From: Bugula neritina
Taxonomy: Eukaryota; Bryozoa; Gymnolaemata; Cheilostomatida; Bugulidae
Assembly (NCBI GenBank): GCA_964035545.1
Contig: CAXIUT010000237.1
Coordinates: 1 to 34,084 of the forward strand
Direction of reading: 5' to 3'
DNA: 34,084 nucleotides
The notes under the pieces were generated by a model, which was given only the letters and a program-made list of their open reading frames with translations, made no database searches and had not been told where the DNA came from. Position numbers and translations under genes: made by a program. This document shows positions 10,436-20,505 of the stretch, piece after piece; positions within the stretch are counted from its first letter, which is position 1; each line of letters starts with the position of its first letter.

Positions 10436-12133
10436 ATGGAGCCTTAACAGTCAATAGTGCATGAGATATAGTTGATAACTTACTCTCAAGCCAAACCCAA
10501 AGATGCTCTTGTTCCTGAAGTAGCTAAGCCAGCTAAAGAGGATAGGTTGAAATAGAAAAAGTAGCAGCAGAGAGTTAAAAGCAAGAAGAGAAAGATAGGT
10601 ATCGGATTGATAATATCTCTAAGTGCTGTTATGTTCGGTTACAGCATCAAATAAATAACTTCAATTTCAAAAGAAGACCTCGGTACTATCTTCGACATAA
10701 CAATGGACCTCTTCTATGCCCAATCCATTTTAATAGGCATCTTGCCTCTAACTGCTATCATTGGAGCTGTTATTACTAGAGTTCTTATTAAAAAATTTAG
10801 AAGACTATCAGGCATCTATATCTTCACTCTTGTCAATTGTGTTGCCATCGGTATTGTCCATATAGGTAACTTCCCAGCTTTGTTGGTCGGTCGTGCTCTC
10901 TAAGGTGTATGTATTGGCTTTTATTCAGCCATTGCTCCCATATATTTGAGAGAGATAGCTCCTAGGGAGTTGAGAAAGATGTTGGGTTTGTTTTTTAGTT
11001 TGGGGAAGGTCATTGGTGTCCTGATATCTGTTATTGTAGAATTAATACTATCGGCAGCTGGTGTGACTTATGCTTGGAGAGTCATTTTATCCCTAACAGC
11101 TGTTTTTTCGATATTACAGGCTGTTTTGATATACTTTTTCGGATCAGATACACCAACTGAAATGATTTAGAAGGGCAAAAATGATAAGGCCATAGACATA
11201 ATAAGAGATCTTTATCACGAAGAATTCGTGAGATAGGTTTTCGAGTAGTATACGCAATAATATGAGGCATAGACTCAGAATGCAGATGTGGTAAGCGATA
11301 ATACTGACGTTCGTAATAAGAAGAAGAGATTTAACCAAAAGGCTCAAGTGTAGAAGAGATTTAAGAAGAATAACGGAGAAGACAGTTCTAACAAGATGTA
11401 GTAATAGTCTAAGAACTAGCTTGAATCTAACTGGGAAAGTGAATTCAATGTATAGTAGACAGTGATTGACAGATAGTAGATCAGAGTGTCGTAAGTTAGT
11501 GAGGTGTCGAATGTTCAGAAGATATCTTTTCAAGAGAAGAAAGATAAAGCTTACTGCATGGGAGTTCATTTGGCTATAATTAGAAATTTGATCGGCGCTA
11601 ATGCTATAATAACTCAAGGAGGTATTTTTATAAAGAAGTAAGATCCAGGATTGGGTAAGTATACATCTTTGATTATAAACTTGTTTCAACTGGCAGCTGT
11701 TTTATTTGGCTTGATCTATGTGCAAAACTTTATGGGGAAAAAACAGTTGTTCTTGATATCGATTCCCATTCTAGCTATCATCAATATTGCTCTTGTGCCT
11801 GCTATGATTGACGGACATGTAGTTGCCATGATGTTCTTGATGTGTATCTTTATGGTCATCTATGGGGCTGGCTTCTTGAGTCCCATCTGGGCTTATCCTT
11901 CATAGATAATACCAGCCAGTCAGGCTCTACTGTCCAATATTTGTCATTGGATAACTGTGGCCTTTTCTATGTTGATTCCACCGCTTGTAGCTGGATTTAT
12001 GCCTGGATAAAATTCATATCCTGTTTTTATCTTTTTTGGAATTTATGGACTCATTGGGTTCATTCATGTTAAAATGACCTTGAGAGAGTCCAATGGATTG
12101 ACCTATAAACAAATCATCAAAACCTTCAAATGA
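10436..12133 (+). CDS. major facilitator superfamily transporter, sugar-porter type
   Basis: A 565-aa membrane transporter without introns. A basic cytoplasmic N-terminus of about 60 residues is followed by hydrophobic helices consistent with 12 membrane segments. Between helices 2 and 5 are GRALEGVCIGFYSAIAPIY and LREIAPRELRKMLG, which match the GR..GxGxG and EIAP.x.RG-type signatures of sugar porters. The central loop between helices 6 and 7 (about 11160-11550) is unusually long, about 130 residues, highly charged and rich in K/R/E/Q. The second half contains FGLIYVQNFMGKK, GAGFLSPIWAYPSE and YPVFIFFGIYGLIG. Substrate unknown; a sugar or a small organic solute is likely. It converges with the B-box gene, leaving 66 bp between stops. 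Confidence 0.87.
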
Positions 12134-12199
12134 TCTATATCATTATATCATCAATAGTCTTATATCATTAATGCCTCTATGGTTGCTATCATCACAATA

Positions 12200-13370
12200 T
12201 CATTAATACTATTTATATAGATAGTTTCTATGTATTGACTACTAACACCTGTAGTTATTTATTGATATGGTTGTGATTAAATATTGAATTAATTTATCAG
12301 AAAGTCCAATCTTTTTTGAAGACTTTGATTTAAACATCATTTCTATTTTGCATAATAGTCTAAAGAAATCTATATTGACTTAGATTTACTCAGTGGAGGT
12401 AACTTTGTAGTTGGTGTAAATAGATATTTATTTCAAGTAGTCCAAAGTTAGCAAGGCCTAGACTACAGCGATTTGGAAGTCATTTTGGTCGATATCCCAT
12501 CTTAGTTTAAATAGCATTACACACAGTAGAGTTAGAAGGCTTATAGATTTTTGAGTGACTATAAGGTGCCAATCATCCGAACAAACTATATTTCTATCTA
12601 ATACAACTCTTACTTTGTCCTTCTATTGTCTACATAGATCAATATTATACAAGATCCTAACTTTTATTAGATTTACGTCAACTATATTAAATCATATATA
12701 CCATATTTGACTCTTATTTTTTTGGGTCGGTAGTTGAGGTTAATTAGTTGAGTGTTGACATCTTTAAGAGTCTACTCTATTATCTAGTTGAATATATAGG
12801 TGTTTTAGTGCTAGCTTTTCCATCGAAATTCAGGTAAATTGAGAAGGACTGAGTTTAAAACTGATTGGACTTTTTATTTTTATGAAATCAAGTAGTTTCT
12901 GAGATGAGTGAAGTGTCCGTCCTAGAAATCAGTTGATCTTATTAGTTTGGGCATGATAATAGCTATTTATTCACAGGTAAAAGATTCGTAGTCCTAGTTT
13001 TTGAGGAGTTCTATCAGTTTTTTTTAGTCTTAGTGGAAAATGAGATCGTCAAAGACGAAGTGATCGATAGATTAGTAAACTTCAGTGAAGAGTCTTTATA
13101 TTTATTTTCTGTCATTGCGAAATACTAGTAGACCATTTTTTTGAGGTAGGCTCTTTTTTAAAGATTGGAATTGGAATGCAAGGAAATGATGTGTCTGATC
13201 TGTTATAAGGTGAGTACATTATGTGCTCTTTCGTTTTACTAGTGGAATCCGATGCAGCCTTTGGTTTAACAGATGGCTGCTTTGTTGGAACAGGTCAGAC
13301 AACTACCGAGTTGTACTACTTTATTCTTATGGATATTGCAAACGACATTTTTCTTTTTTGAGTGTTGCAT
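12200..13370 (-). CDS. B-box zinc-finger protein with helical C-terminus
   Basis: A 377-aa protein with introns at 13109-13125 (17 nt) and 12682-12701 (20 nt); after removal the length is an exact multiple of three. The N-terminus has a B-box-like zinc site: [19 protein letters not shown], then [20 protein letters not shown], giving paired Cys/His ligands in B-box order. The remaining ~300 residues are predicted helical and charged without a domain I recognise ([38 protein letters not shown]). B-box proteins in ciliates are usually scaffolds or ubiquitin-pathway adaptors; there is no RING here. The opposite strand also shows open stretches but needs several unexplained frame jumps. The start is only 21 bp from the ATG of the divergent kinase gene, so the two share a promoter. 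Confidence 0.75.
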
Positions 13371-13391
13371 TATTATTATTTAATTCAAAAT

Positions 13392-14828
13392 ATGAATGAA
13401 CCGGTTCTTGGGAAGTATCTTTTGGGCAAAACAATCGGCCAAGGAACCTTTAATAAAGTACGAATAGCTAGACATATCAGAACCAATGAAGAAGTAGCTA
13501 TAAAGTTGATAGACAAAAAAAGTATTAAGAGTGAAGCTGATGAGTTGAGACTGAAGAAGTAACTTAAAATACTTAGGAAGGTGAGACATCCTAGTATAAT
13601 TCAGTTATACTAGATATTTGAAGATAACGATAATTATTATTTGGTGACTGAGTACGCGAGTCGAGGATAGTTATTTTAGCATATCGTGAAACAGTAAAAG
13701 CTGACTTAGTTTTAAGCGAGTAAGTGTTTGCAGCAGCTTTTGAATGCAGTTGAATATTTGCATGAGTTGGGAGTGGTGCATAGAGATTTGAAACCTTAAA
13801 ATATACTATTGGATTATAAGTATAATGTCAAAATTATTGATTTTGGTCTTAGCGCTATCTACTCAAAATAACAAAAACTTACGACTGCTTGTGGAAGTCC
13901 GTGCTATGCTCCTCCCTAAATGCTCCTAGGCAGAAGCTATGACCCTCTGAAAGTAGATATTTGGAGTCTAGGAATAGTGTTGTATGCTATGTGTTTTGGA
14001 TGTCTTCCCTTTGATCACACCGACTCAGCTGAACTGTTTAGAATGATTAAAGTAGGAAAGTACTAGCTCCCGGATCATTCTAGTGAAGAGCTAAAAGATA
14101 TATTGAAGATGATATTGGAAACAAATCCATTGAAGAGAGCCTCAATTGAAGAGATTCGACGTCATAAATTTTGTAAGGCCAACTAGGTAGAGGTAGTACA
14201 GGGGATAATAGAAGGATTATCGATGATTCCATTTGAGATGAGTATAAAGAAACAGATGTAAGAATAGATGTTTGATACTAGTGACTTGTTGTAAGATATA
14301 GTCAATAATAAACATAACCACAATACTGCTACTTACTATATTTTACTGCAACAGAATTTCAGAATAAATAATTCGACTGTTTTGAAGTACTTTATGGACA
14401 AATATGCCTGCATTAACAGATATCGACTGATTTAGAAAGTAAAAGAAAGGCTTTAAACTAGAAAAGAACTTAATAAGATATAAAAAAGTAGATATTTAAG
14501 TAAAAACAAGAAAAGGTCCAAAACAACTAATAATAAGTTATAAAAAGTTCATAATAGTCGTGAGCATCTCGGTTGGAATAGATATCATACTTCTAATTCT
14601 AAAAGTGTTTCCAAACAACTTTTCAGTAGTCCATAAAAAAAACATTATAAACACAAAAGTCATCAGAGTCTTTAAAAAGAAATAAATATCATCACAAAAT
14701 TTGATTTAGAAAAATAACAACACAAACAAGAAGTATCTCATCTATATGTAAAAAAATATTTATTTACTTCATCATTAATATTGATAAAGACGACATTCAA
14801 TATTGATAAAGACTACATTCAATATTGA
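13392..14828 (+). CDS. AMPK/SNF1-type (CAMKL) protein kinase
   Basis: A 478-aa Ser/Thr kinase without introns. Kinase domain at residues 6-260: [15 protein letters not shown] (glycine loop), VAIKLI (ATP lysine), VHRDLKPENILLD (E is TAA), [10 protein letters not shown], and the activation segment [16 protein letters not shown], where the E is TAA and APE has become PPE. A segment resembling the UBA/autoinhibitory region of AMPK-alpha and MARK kinases follows ([20 protein letters not shown], then [10 protein letters not shown]). The Thr of TTACGSP corresponds to the Thr phosphorylated by upstream kinases in this family. The tail is basic and low-complexity; its last codons and the TGA fall inside a 22-bp tandem repeat (14777-14871). 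Energy or stress sensing is plausible by family, not shown. Confidence 0.9.
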
Positions 14829-14871
14829 TAAAGACTATATTCAATATTGATAAAGACTATATTTAATATTG
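14777..14871. repeat. 22-bp tandem repeat, about 4.3 copies
   Basis: The unit AATATTGATAAAGACTACATTC repeats at 14777, 14799, 14821 and 14843 with one or two substitutions per copy. The stop codon of the AMPK-like kinase (14826-14828) lies in the third copy, so part of the repeat is coding and the rest is the 3' flank, facing the convergent SH3 gene. Confidence 0.9.
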
Positions 14872-14875
14872 GAGA

Positions 14876-15794
14876 TCAAGCATCTTTTCCCATTCCTACC
14901 AGATGGAGTTTCTTTTTTTTTTTTTTTTTGGAGGCGTCTGGTTTGCTTTTGAAGTTTTGAGGATTTTTATTTCTCTGTTAGTTGTATTAGTGAGAATCGA
15001 AGTAATAACCCATTTGTCTCATAGCTTTTGATGTTGGAGCTTGATCTTTTACTGGCACTCTGGCCAGTCCAGTACTAACATCAAATTTAACATAATTGGC
15101 ATTTAATATATTTTTGTTTTTATCATTTATTTTCACATATTTGAAACCTTTTATACCTTGAAAATGTTCACTTGATACCTTCATGCCTTATTAGTTATCG
15201 ACCTATTGAAATTTCTTTTTAAGTAAATCTACTCTATTTCCAGAGTCTAGTTATTCTTATTATTATTATTACTATTATTCTTATTATTTTTATTTAGGAG
15301 GAGGTGGTGGTGGTTTAGCTCCAACTTTAACATAGTTTGATGGAAAAAAAACCTTTTATACTAGGCTTTTTTATCAAATGTCCTAACCACCATCCAGTCT
15401 AAAATGATTGTTCGACTAGTATCTTATCTCCTTTTTCAAAAGATAAATACTGTACTTATTCTTATCTATCTACTTGTCCTTATTATTGTTAGTCTAGTGG
15501 TATTTATTCTTGTTTATCTAGTGGTCTTTATTATTGTTTGTCTAGTTGTCTTTACTATTGTTAGTCTAGTGGTATTTATTCTTGTTTGTCTGATTATCTT
15601 TATTCTTGTTGATTTAATTTGTTTGTTTATTATTTGTAAAGTTTATCTAGTCCTTCTTTGGATAGTTAATGTTAATGTGATGATGATCTTTTTCTTTTTC
15701 CTTTATCCAGTTGATCTTATTAGTTAATATTTGATTGGTTGGAAGTTTTTAGTATTTTTGAGCTGAAGTCAAATAGAGCTTAGACTACAAACAT
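14876..15794 (-). CDS. SH3-domain protein with acidic octapeptide repeats inserted in the SH3 domain
   Basis: About 305 aa. It opens MFVVEALFDFSSK, the first strand of an SH3 domain, and the domain resumes some 100 residues later with YLSFEKGDKILVEQSF, ETGWWLGHL and GFFPSNYVKV. The intervening RT-loop position is filled by about 104 residues including six octapeptides of the type LDKQEEIP (15450-15593). Downstream are PPPPP, a poly-Glu run written mostly in TAA codons (15251-15296), a central region ending MRQMGYYFDSH and a poly-Lys run from a 17-base homopolymer (14913-14929). One base must be removed from the A8/T8 run at 15344-15351 to join the two halves of the SH3 domain. Likely an adaptor that binds proline-rich partners. 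The frame disruption may be assembly error. Confidence 0.75.
15450..15593. repeat. 24-bp repeats coding octapeptide LDKQEExP, six copies
   Basis: On the minus strand the copies read SDKQEEIP, LDEQEERQ, LDKQEERP, LDKQEEIP, LDEQEEGQ and VDREEEVQ. The period is exactly 8 codons, so the array expands without shifting frame. It sits between the first and second strands of the SH3 domain. Confidence 0.85.
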
Positions 15795-16135
15795 ATTTAT
15801 AAGTGTTTGAATTATTATTATCAATTAAATACTGGTTGATTAATTTTAAAAGTCAGTGATCTTGATTTAATAATAAAAGTTGATTTGATTGACCAAAGAA
15901 TGCAACTAAATAATAATAGATGAAATTTGTATGGTATAAATATGTGATTTGATGAGGGGTTGGGGTTGGGGTTGGGGTTGGGGTTGGGGTTGGGGTTGGG
16001 GTTGGGGTTGGGGTTGGGGTTGGGAGATATAAAATGTAGGAGTAGAAGGGAGTGATATAAAAGCTGATGCAATAGCGTAGAAAGATAGATCAGCAAATAA
16101 CAGATATCATATCTAAATCATACAAAAAATACCAA
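15795..16135. other. divergent intergenic region containing interstitial telomere repeats
   Basis: 340 bp separate the divergent SH3 and UBA5 start codons. The middle is occupied by the telomere-type block at 15956-16024. The left flank is AT-rich; the right flank (16025-16135) is the 5' leader of UBA5. No ORF or RNA gene seen. Confidence 0.7.
15956..16024 (+). repeat. interstitial telomere repeat 1, (GGGGTT)11.5
   Basis: 69 bp of perfect GGGGTT repeats, G-rich on the plus strand and so in the same orientation as the right-hand telomere. It sits in the shared promoter region of the SH3 gene and UBA5. No degenerate units and no flanking CCCCAA, so it is not a head-to-head fusion of two chromosome ends. 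Confidence 0.97.
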
Positions 16136-17167
16136 ATGAGCGAAGTAGTTAAAGATGATAATCCCTATAGTCGATTAATGGCATTAAAAAAGATGGGAAT
16201 TGTGAATAATTATGAAGTACATGCTTTATGAATATAGGACATAAAACTAAAGACAGTGTTGATAGTCGGAGTGGGAGGAATAGGATCTGTGACTGCAGAG
16301 ATGTTGACTCGTTGCGGAATAGGTAAGCTCATTATCTACGACTATGATACAGTTGAACTAGCCAACATGAATCGTCTCTTCTTCACACCATCGCAAATAG
16401 GCTCATCTAAAGTACAAGCAGCTAAAGAAACACTTCAAGCAGTCAATCCTGATATAGTCATCGAGGCCTACCATATGAATATCACCACCCAGGAAGGATA
16501 TGAACATCTCACCAAAAGAGTACTAGAAGGAGGACTGCAAGGCTCGACTGATCTGGTGTTGAGTTGTGTTGATAACTATGGAGCCAGAATGACTGTTAAT
16601 TCTATCTGTAATCGGCTAAATAAGATATGGTTTTAGTCAGGTGTGTCTTAAAGTGCTTTATCTGGACATATTCAAATACTTATACCTGGGGAAACTGGTT
16701 GTTTCGGGTGTGCTAGTCCTTTGGCTGTTTCATAAGGAACTTAAAATACGATCAAAAGATAAGGTGTGTGTGCTGCGAGTCTGCCAACTACTATGGGCAT
16801 TGTAGCTGGCTTCTTAAGTCAAGCTGCTATCAAATTTTTACTTGATTTTGGTAGATTATCGCATTGTCTGTCCTATAATGCTCAAACTGACTTCTTTAAC
16901 TCCTATAAAATAGCTATAAATCCAGAATGCAAGGAACCAACTTGTCAGTAAGCTCAAAAGAAGAAGAAGAATGGTTAGTTTGTTTCATTGATTAATTTGG
17001 TTGAGAAGAAGAAGGAAGAAAAGAAGAAGGTGGAGCATAATGTGAATGAGTGGGGCATTTAGGTGGTGACAGTTGGTAGTAAAGATGAGAAAGAAGGTAA
17101 ATAAAAGGTTTAAATCAAAGAATCCTAAAATATTTAGGATCTTATGGCTGAATTAAAAGTCCTCTGA
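16136..17167 (+). CDS. UBA5: UBA5, UFM1-activating E1 enzyme
   Basis: Activates the ubiquitin-like modifier UFM1 by adenylation and thioester formation, then hands it to UFC1. 336 aa after removing a 21-nt intron at 16217-16237. Visible landmarks: [20 protein letters not shown] (nucleotide-binding loop), [48 protein letters not shown], the zinc ligands in CFGC and PECKEPTC, and the active-site Cys in [15 protein letters not shown]. Several Glu in these motifs are TAA or TAG, the clearest evidence in the window for the Glu reassignment. The C-terminus has an acidic/hydrophobic segment (EWGIEVVTVG) where UFM1- or UFC1-binding motifs lie in animals. All catalytic residues are intact. Confidence 0.97.
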
Positions 17168-17250
17168 TATAAAATATCAATCTATATCTATTATTTTGAC
17201 CTTTTATTCATAAATATCAATAATCATCCGTCATAACTATTTATCATTTT

Positions 17251-17330
17251 CAATAATCATACATAATACCTATCAATCAATAATCATACATAATACCTAT
17301 CAATCAATAATCATACATAATATCTATTAA
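17251..17330. repeat. 27-bp tandem repeat, three copies
   Basis: The unit begins CAATAATCATACATAATACC and repeats at 17251, 17278 and 17305. It lies in the 230-bp spacer between the convergent UBA5 and Vps3 stop codons. Non-coding. Confidence 0.88.
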
Positions 17331-17398
17331 TATCAACAATATAGAACTGTCACTTCTGTTACAATAATATCGATATGTTTTAAGATATAGCAAATAGA

Positions 17399-20264
17399 TC
17401 AGTATTTGAATGTTTTTTCGAAGTCTTGTTTGGTAACTGGACAGATGGTACTTTTCTATTTTTTGACGCAAGCCTGATGGCAAACATTGGCATTGGGGTA
17501 AACTACAAAATACTAAATAGATATGGCTATTACCTTGTCTGAAATGGGTGTATCGCAGATGCAGCATTTCTTTTTGTAAGTGAACCTGAGGTATGCTCTT
17601 TTGGCTTGAATTAGATTGTGTTAAACGTTAAGCAGGTCCATTTCTGAAAGATGTTTTGATGTATATGTGGCTCTTCTTTCGTGCAAGGTATGGATAATAG
17701 CTGACTAGAGGAACTGATAAATGCCACTATCGTTTTATGTGAGAAGCCAATTATCAGGAATCATTTAAAGAACACTAATTGGATCTAGCTATGGCTCGCT
17801 TGAATGCTTTTTTATAAATGTTATAATATCTTTTTTCCAGAGAACATGAGAATTATTTTTGGAGGATTAGTATGACCGATACATGGCTAGTAGGAGTTTG
17901 AAGTAAATAGTTAGAGTACCTTCTCGATTTCTGGTGCAATATTATTAAGCTTATTTCGTCATCTCTTTGCTGATATATTTTTTTAATGCTTCTTAATGTC
18001 TTTTTTATCTAGAGTATAAAAAGATTTAATCTTATAGTAGCCACTAGCACTTCTATATTCTTTTGAGGATGGGCTAGGATGCATATTTGGATTATGAATT
18101 TCTCAGTAGTTTTCTCATTTTTTATAATTTTTATGCGAATTAGGGCGTTTTTAGTTACTATTTGCTATCTTTGCTGTGAAGATCGAATAAAGCATCGAGA
18201 TATATTAAGAGAAGTTTGGTATGATAGGCTTAAATATCAGTCTTTTTTTAGAATACTATGATCTAGAGATATAATTCAAGATACTTGGTATTTTTATCTA
18301 TTTAAAAATTTTTTATTATCTCTTCTGGTTGGATAAAGTTAGTATCAACCATCTTGAAAAATGTCATGCCTATCTAAGGCCTTTTCTTTAATATCCAGAG
18401 TAGCTTCTTATAGACTTATTGTTTGCTTTAGAATAGAGTTAGCAATCTAACTGCTTATTGGTAGGCTTGGAGTCTTTGAATGTCATCTTTACTATTTTAA
18501 GCAACATATTTCCATCCTTCGAAAGCTTAATCAAGTTTTTAGAAGGCAGTATAGAATCTAGGTTTAAGACTGGCAAATGAGATAATGTTTTAGTTATTTT
18601 TGATAAGACTTTAAAACTAAAGAAATAGTCTTTTACAATAGATATTCTGGTTGTCTTTAAAGAAACGTTACAGAAGAGCAAATGATTACATACTAAGGTG
18701 CAGTCTAATTATATAGTAATCTATTATTTATAGCAATTATTAAGGAGTGGCTGGTGATAATTTTTGTTTCACTAAAGAATATCTAGAACTATTCAGTGCT
18801 ATCTTCACTTTAAATAAATTCATACGACTCAAATACTACTATCGTTTATACTACAAAACTTATTTCAAAAATAGTTTTGATTTCTTTTTTAGTTAGTTTT
18901 CCTATTCTTTGCCTCTGCCTGATTTTTCATTCAAATATTCTACTATTAAGGTATTCATGTATTTATCTGGTTTTATTCCTTTCAAAGAATCTAGTTCTGA
19001 AGTCATTGATAGTTAAGGATACAACAAAACCAACTCTCTGATATCAAAGTTAATGGATCTTAATATTTATCTAGCTTTATCTAGTTCCATTCTACGTAGG
19101 AGAGGCCAAATAGCATTCATTTTCAAATCTTATATTTTTTGTTAGTTATCAGGTCCGCTATTTTGAATTAGTAGATTTAAAGCATCTTCCACTCGACCTC
19201 TTTCTAATAATGCCTTTATTTGGGTCTAAACAGGAATCTTGTAGAGGTAAAGAAGTTCATCTTTGCCAAATATGAAAGGACGACCAGAAGTAATGCCTCG
19301 AATATTAGCTGATAAATTGATCTATTGAACAAAAGAACATCTCTTTGGATCGTCTATTTTAATTATGAATTACAAATGCTAAAAATTTGTAGAGTTCCTT
19401 CGCAGAGGATGAGGCAATAGTTGGTCTAGAGTCCAATATCAATTAATGACCTTTAGGTGGTGAGAGTGATGTTATCTTTTTGGATGGGTTGGAATTGGCT
19501 GTCCATAAATAATCCGATATTGTCCATGAAAAATACCAGTTAGTTGGATCCTGTTACTTTGAAGAAGGGGTTCTTGCTTTGGAGTGGTCCTTTGGCCAAT
19601 GCAAAGTTTTTTTATATGTTGTAGCTTTAATAATCTTTTTTGTAGCTGCATACTATATGTTTTCCATTGAAGCCAACTTTATTAGGTAGCTAGCTTAAAC
19701 TAAACTTTTTAGACTACTCTAATTTTTTAGTTTGAGGGTTCATAAAAGCGATGTAGCCTTCTTTTCTTTTGGAGACTATTGCTATTCCTTGGATAGTTCC
19801 TTATTTTTGAGCTTAATTAACACTAAAATCATGAACCTTCGTCATTGTTTGAATACTTTTTGTGCGATAAGATCTGCTTTTCTTAAGGCAGAATCAACCA
19901 GATAAAGCTTTTAGTCAGCCAATGCTAAAACAGAAGATAGAGATGGATAGCATTGTAGTTTGTCTATCCTATGCTTGGTTATATTTTTAGATTGTTCTTG
20001 AGTAGATTTAGCAATGATGTCAGGATCATTGACTCGAACAGGATAGAAATAGATGTTCCCTCAATATGTTTAGATATACCTTTATCGTCTCCAATATAGA
20101 GAAAGTCATTGAGAACATCAGCTGTTGTTATTTTGTAGTTGAATTACCTTCGAATGGGTCGAATTTCAAACACCTGAATCGCACTATTCTTTTCCTTGCC
20201 TCGGTCCATAAGATACAACTTTTAATCGATTTATAACTAATTTGTCAGAATTATCCTTGATCAT
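17399..20264 (-). CDS. VPS3: Vps3/TGFBRAP1-like CORVET tethering subunit
   Basis: Large endosomal tethering protein, about 922 aa. The N-terminus is a citron-homology (CNH) beta-propeller (LYLMDRG, DFLYIGDDKGNIYFYPV, GYIAFMNPE). A long helical solenoid follows (IKALLERGRVEDALNLLIQ, AIWPLLRRMELDKA, LDPISVLEMIPDNWLL). The C-terminus is a Vps39/Vps3-type zinc finger (KKKCCICDTPISDK, VVYPNANVCHQACV, TICPVT). The stretch from LDPISVL to HERRATYTSK follows TGFBRAP1 closely, so I prefer Vps3 to Vps39. Introns: 20219-20237, 20060-20079, 19837-19856, 19322-19338 and 17513-17533 (19, 20, 20, 17, 21 nt). The first moves the start to 20264; an alternative start is 20209. With all removed the length is divisible by three. 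Confidence 0.88.
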
Positions 20265-20337
20265 TTATCTACTAAAATCTATATCTAAACTACTAATACC
20301 TAAATACTAACTATCAAGTCATTATTACTAGTCATTA

Positions 20338-20440
20338 TCGAATGTTTCTAATATATCGAATGTTTCTAATATATCGAATGTTTCTAATATATCGAATGTT
20401 TCTAATATATCGAATGTTTCTAATATATCGAATGTTTCTC
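20338..20440. repeat. 18-bp tandem repeat, about six copies
   Basis: The unit TCGAATGTTTCTAATATA repeats perfectly from 20338, the last copy diverging after TTTCT. It lies in the 241-bp spacer between the Vps3 start and the 3' end of the exchanger gene, both on the minus strand. No coding frame uses it. Confidence 0.93.
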
Positions 20441-20505
20441 AAATGTTTATGAGTCAAGGATTAAATTTATCCTACAAAGATATTAATATCTATATTTATA
20501 ATCTA

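Noticed and set aside
12350-13340. A plus-strand gene with a RING-like MCLICYK motif
   Set aside because: It needs several frame jumps with no good introns. The minus strand gives one gene with a B-box, two typical introns and a length divisible by three.
15404-15727. Plus-strand hydrophobic ORF rich in Val/Leu/Ile
   Set aside because: It is the antisense of the acidic octapeptide repeats in the SH3 gene, which is supported by its flanking SH3 strands.
15821-16096. Minus-strand ORF encoding an Asn-Pro repeat at interstitial telomere block 1
   Set aside because: Any frame through AACCCC repeats looks open; there is no conserved coding sequence on either side, unlike block 3.
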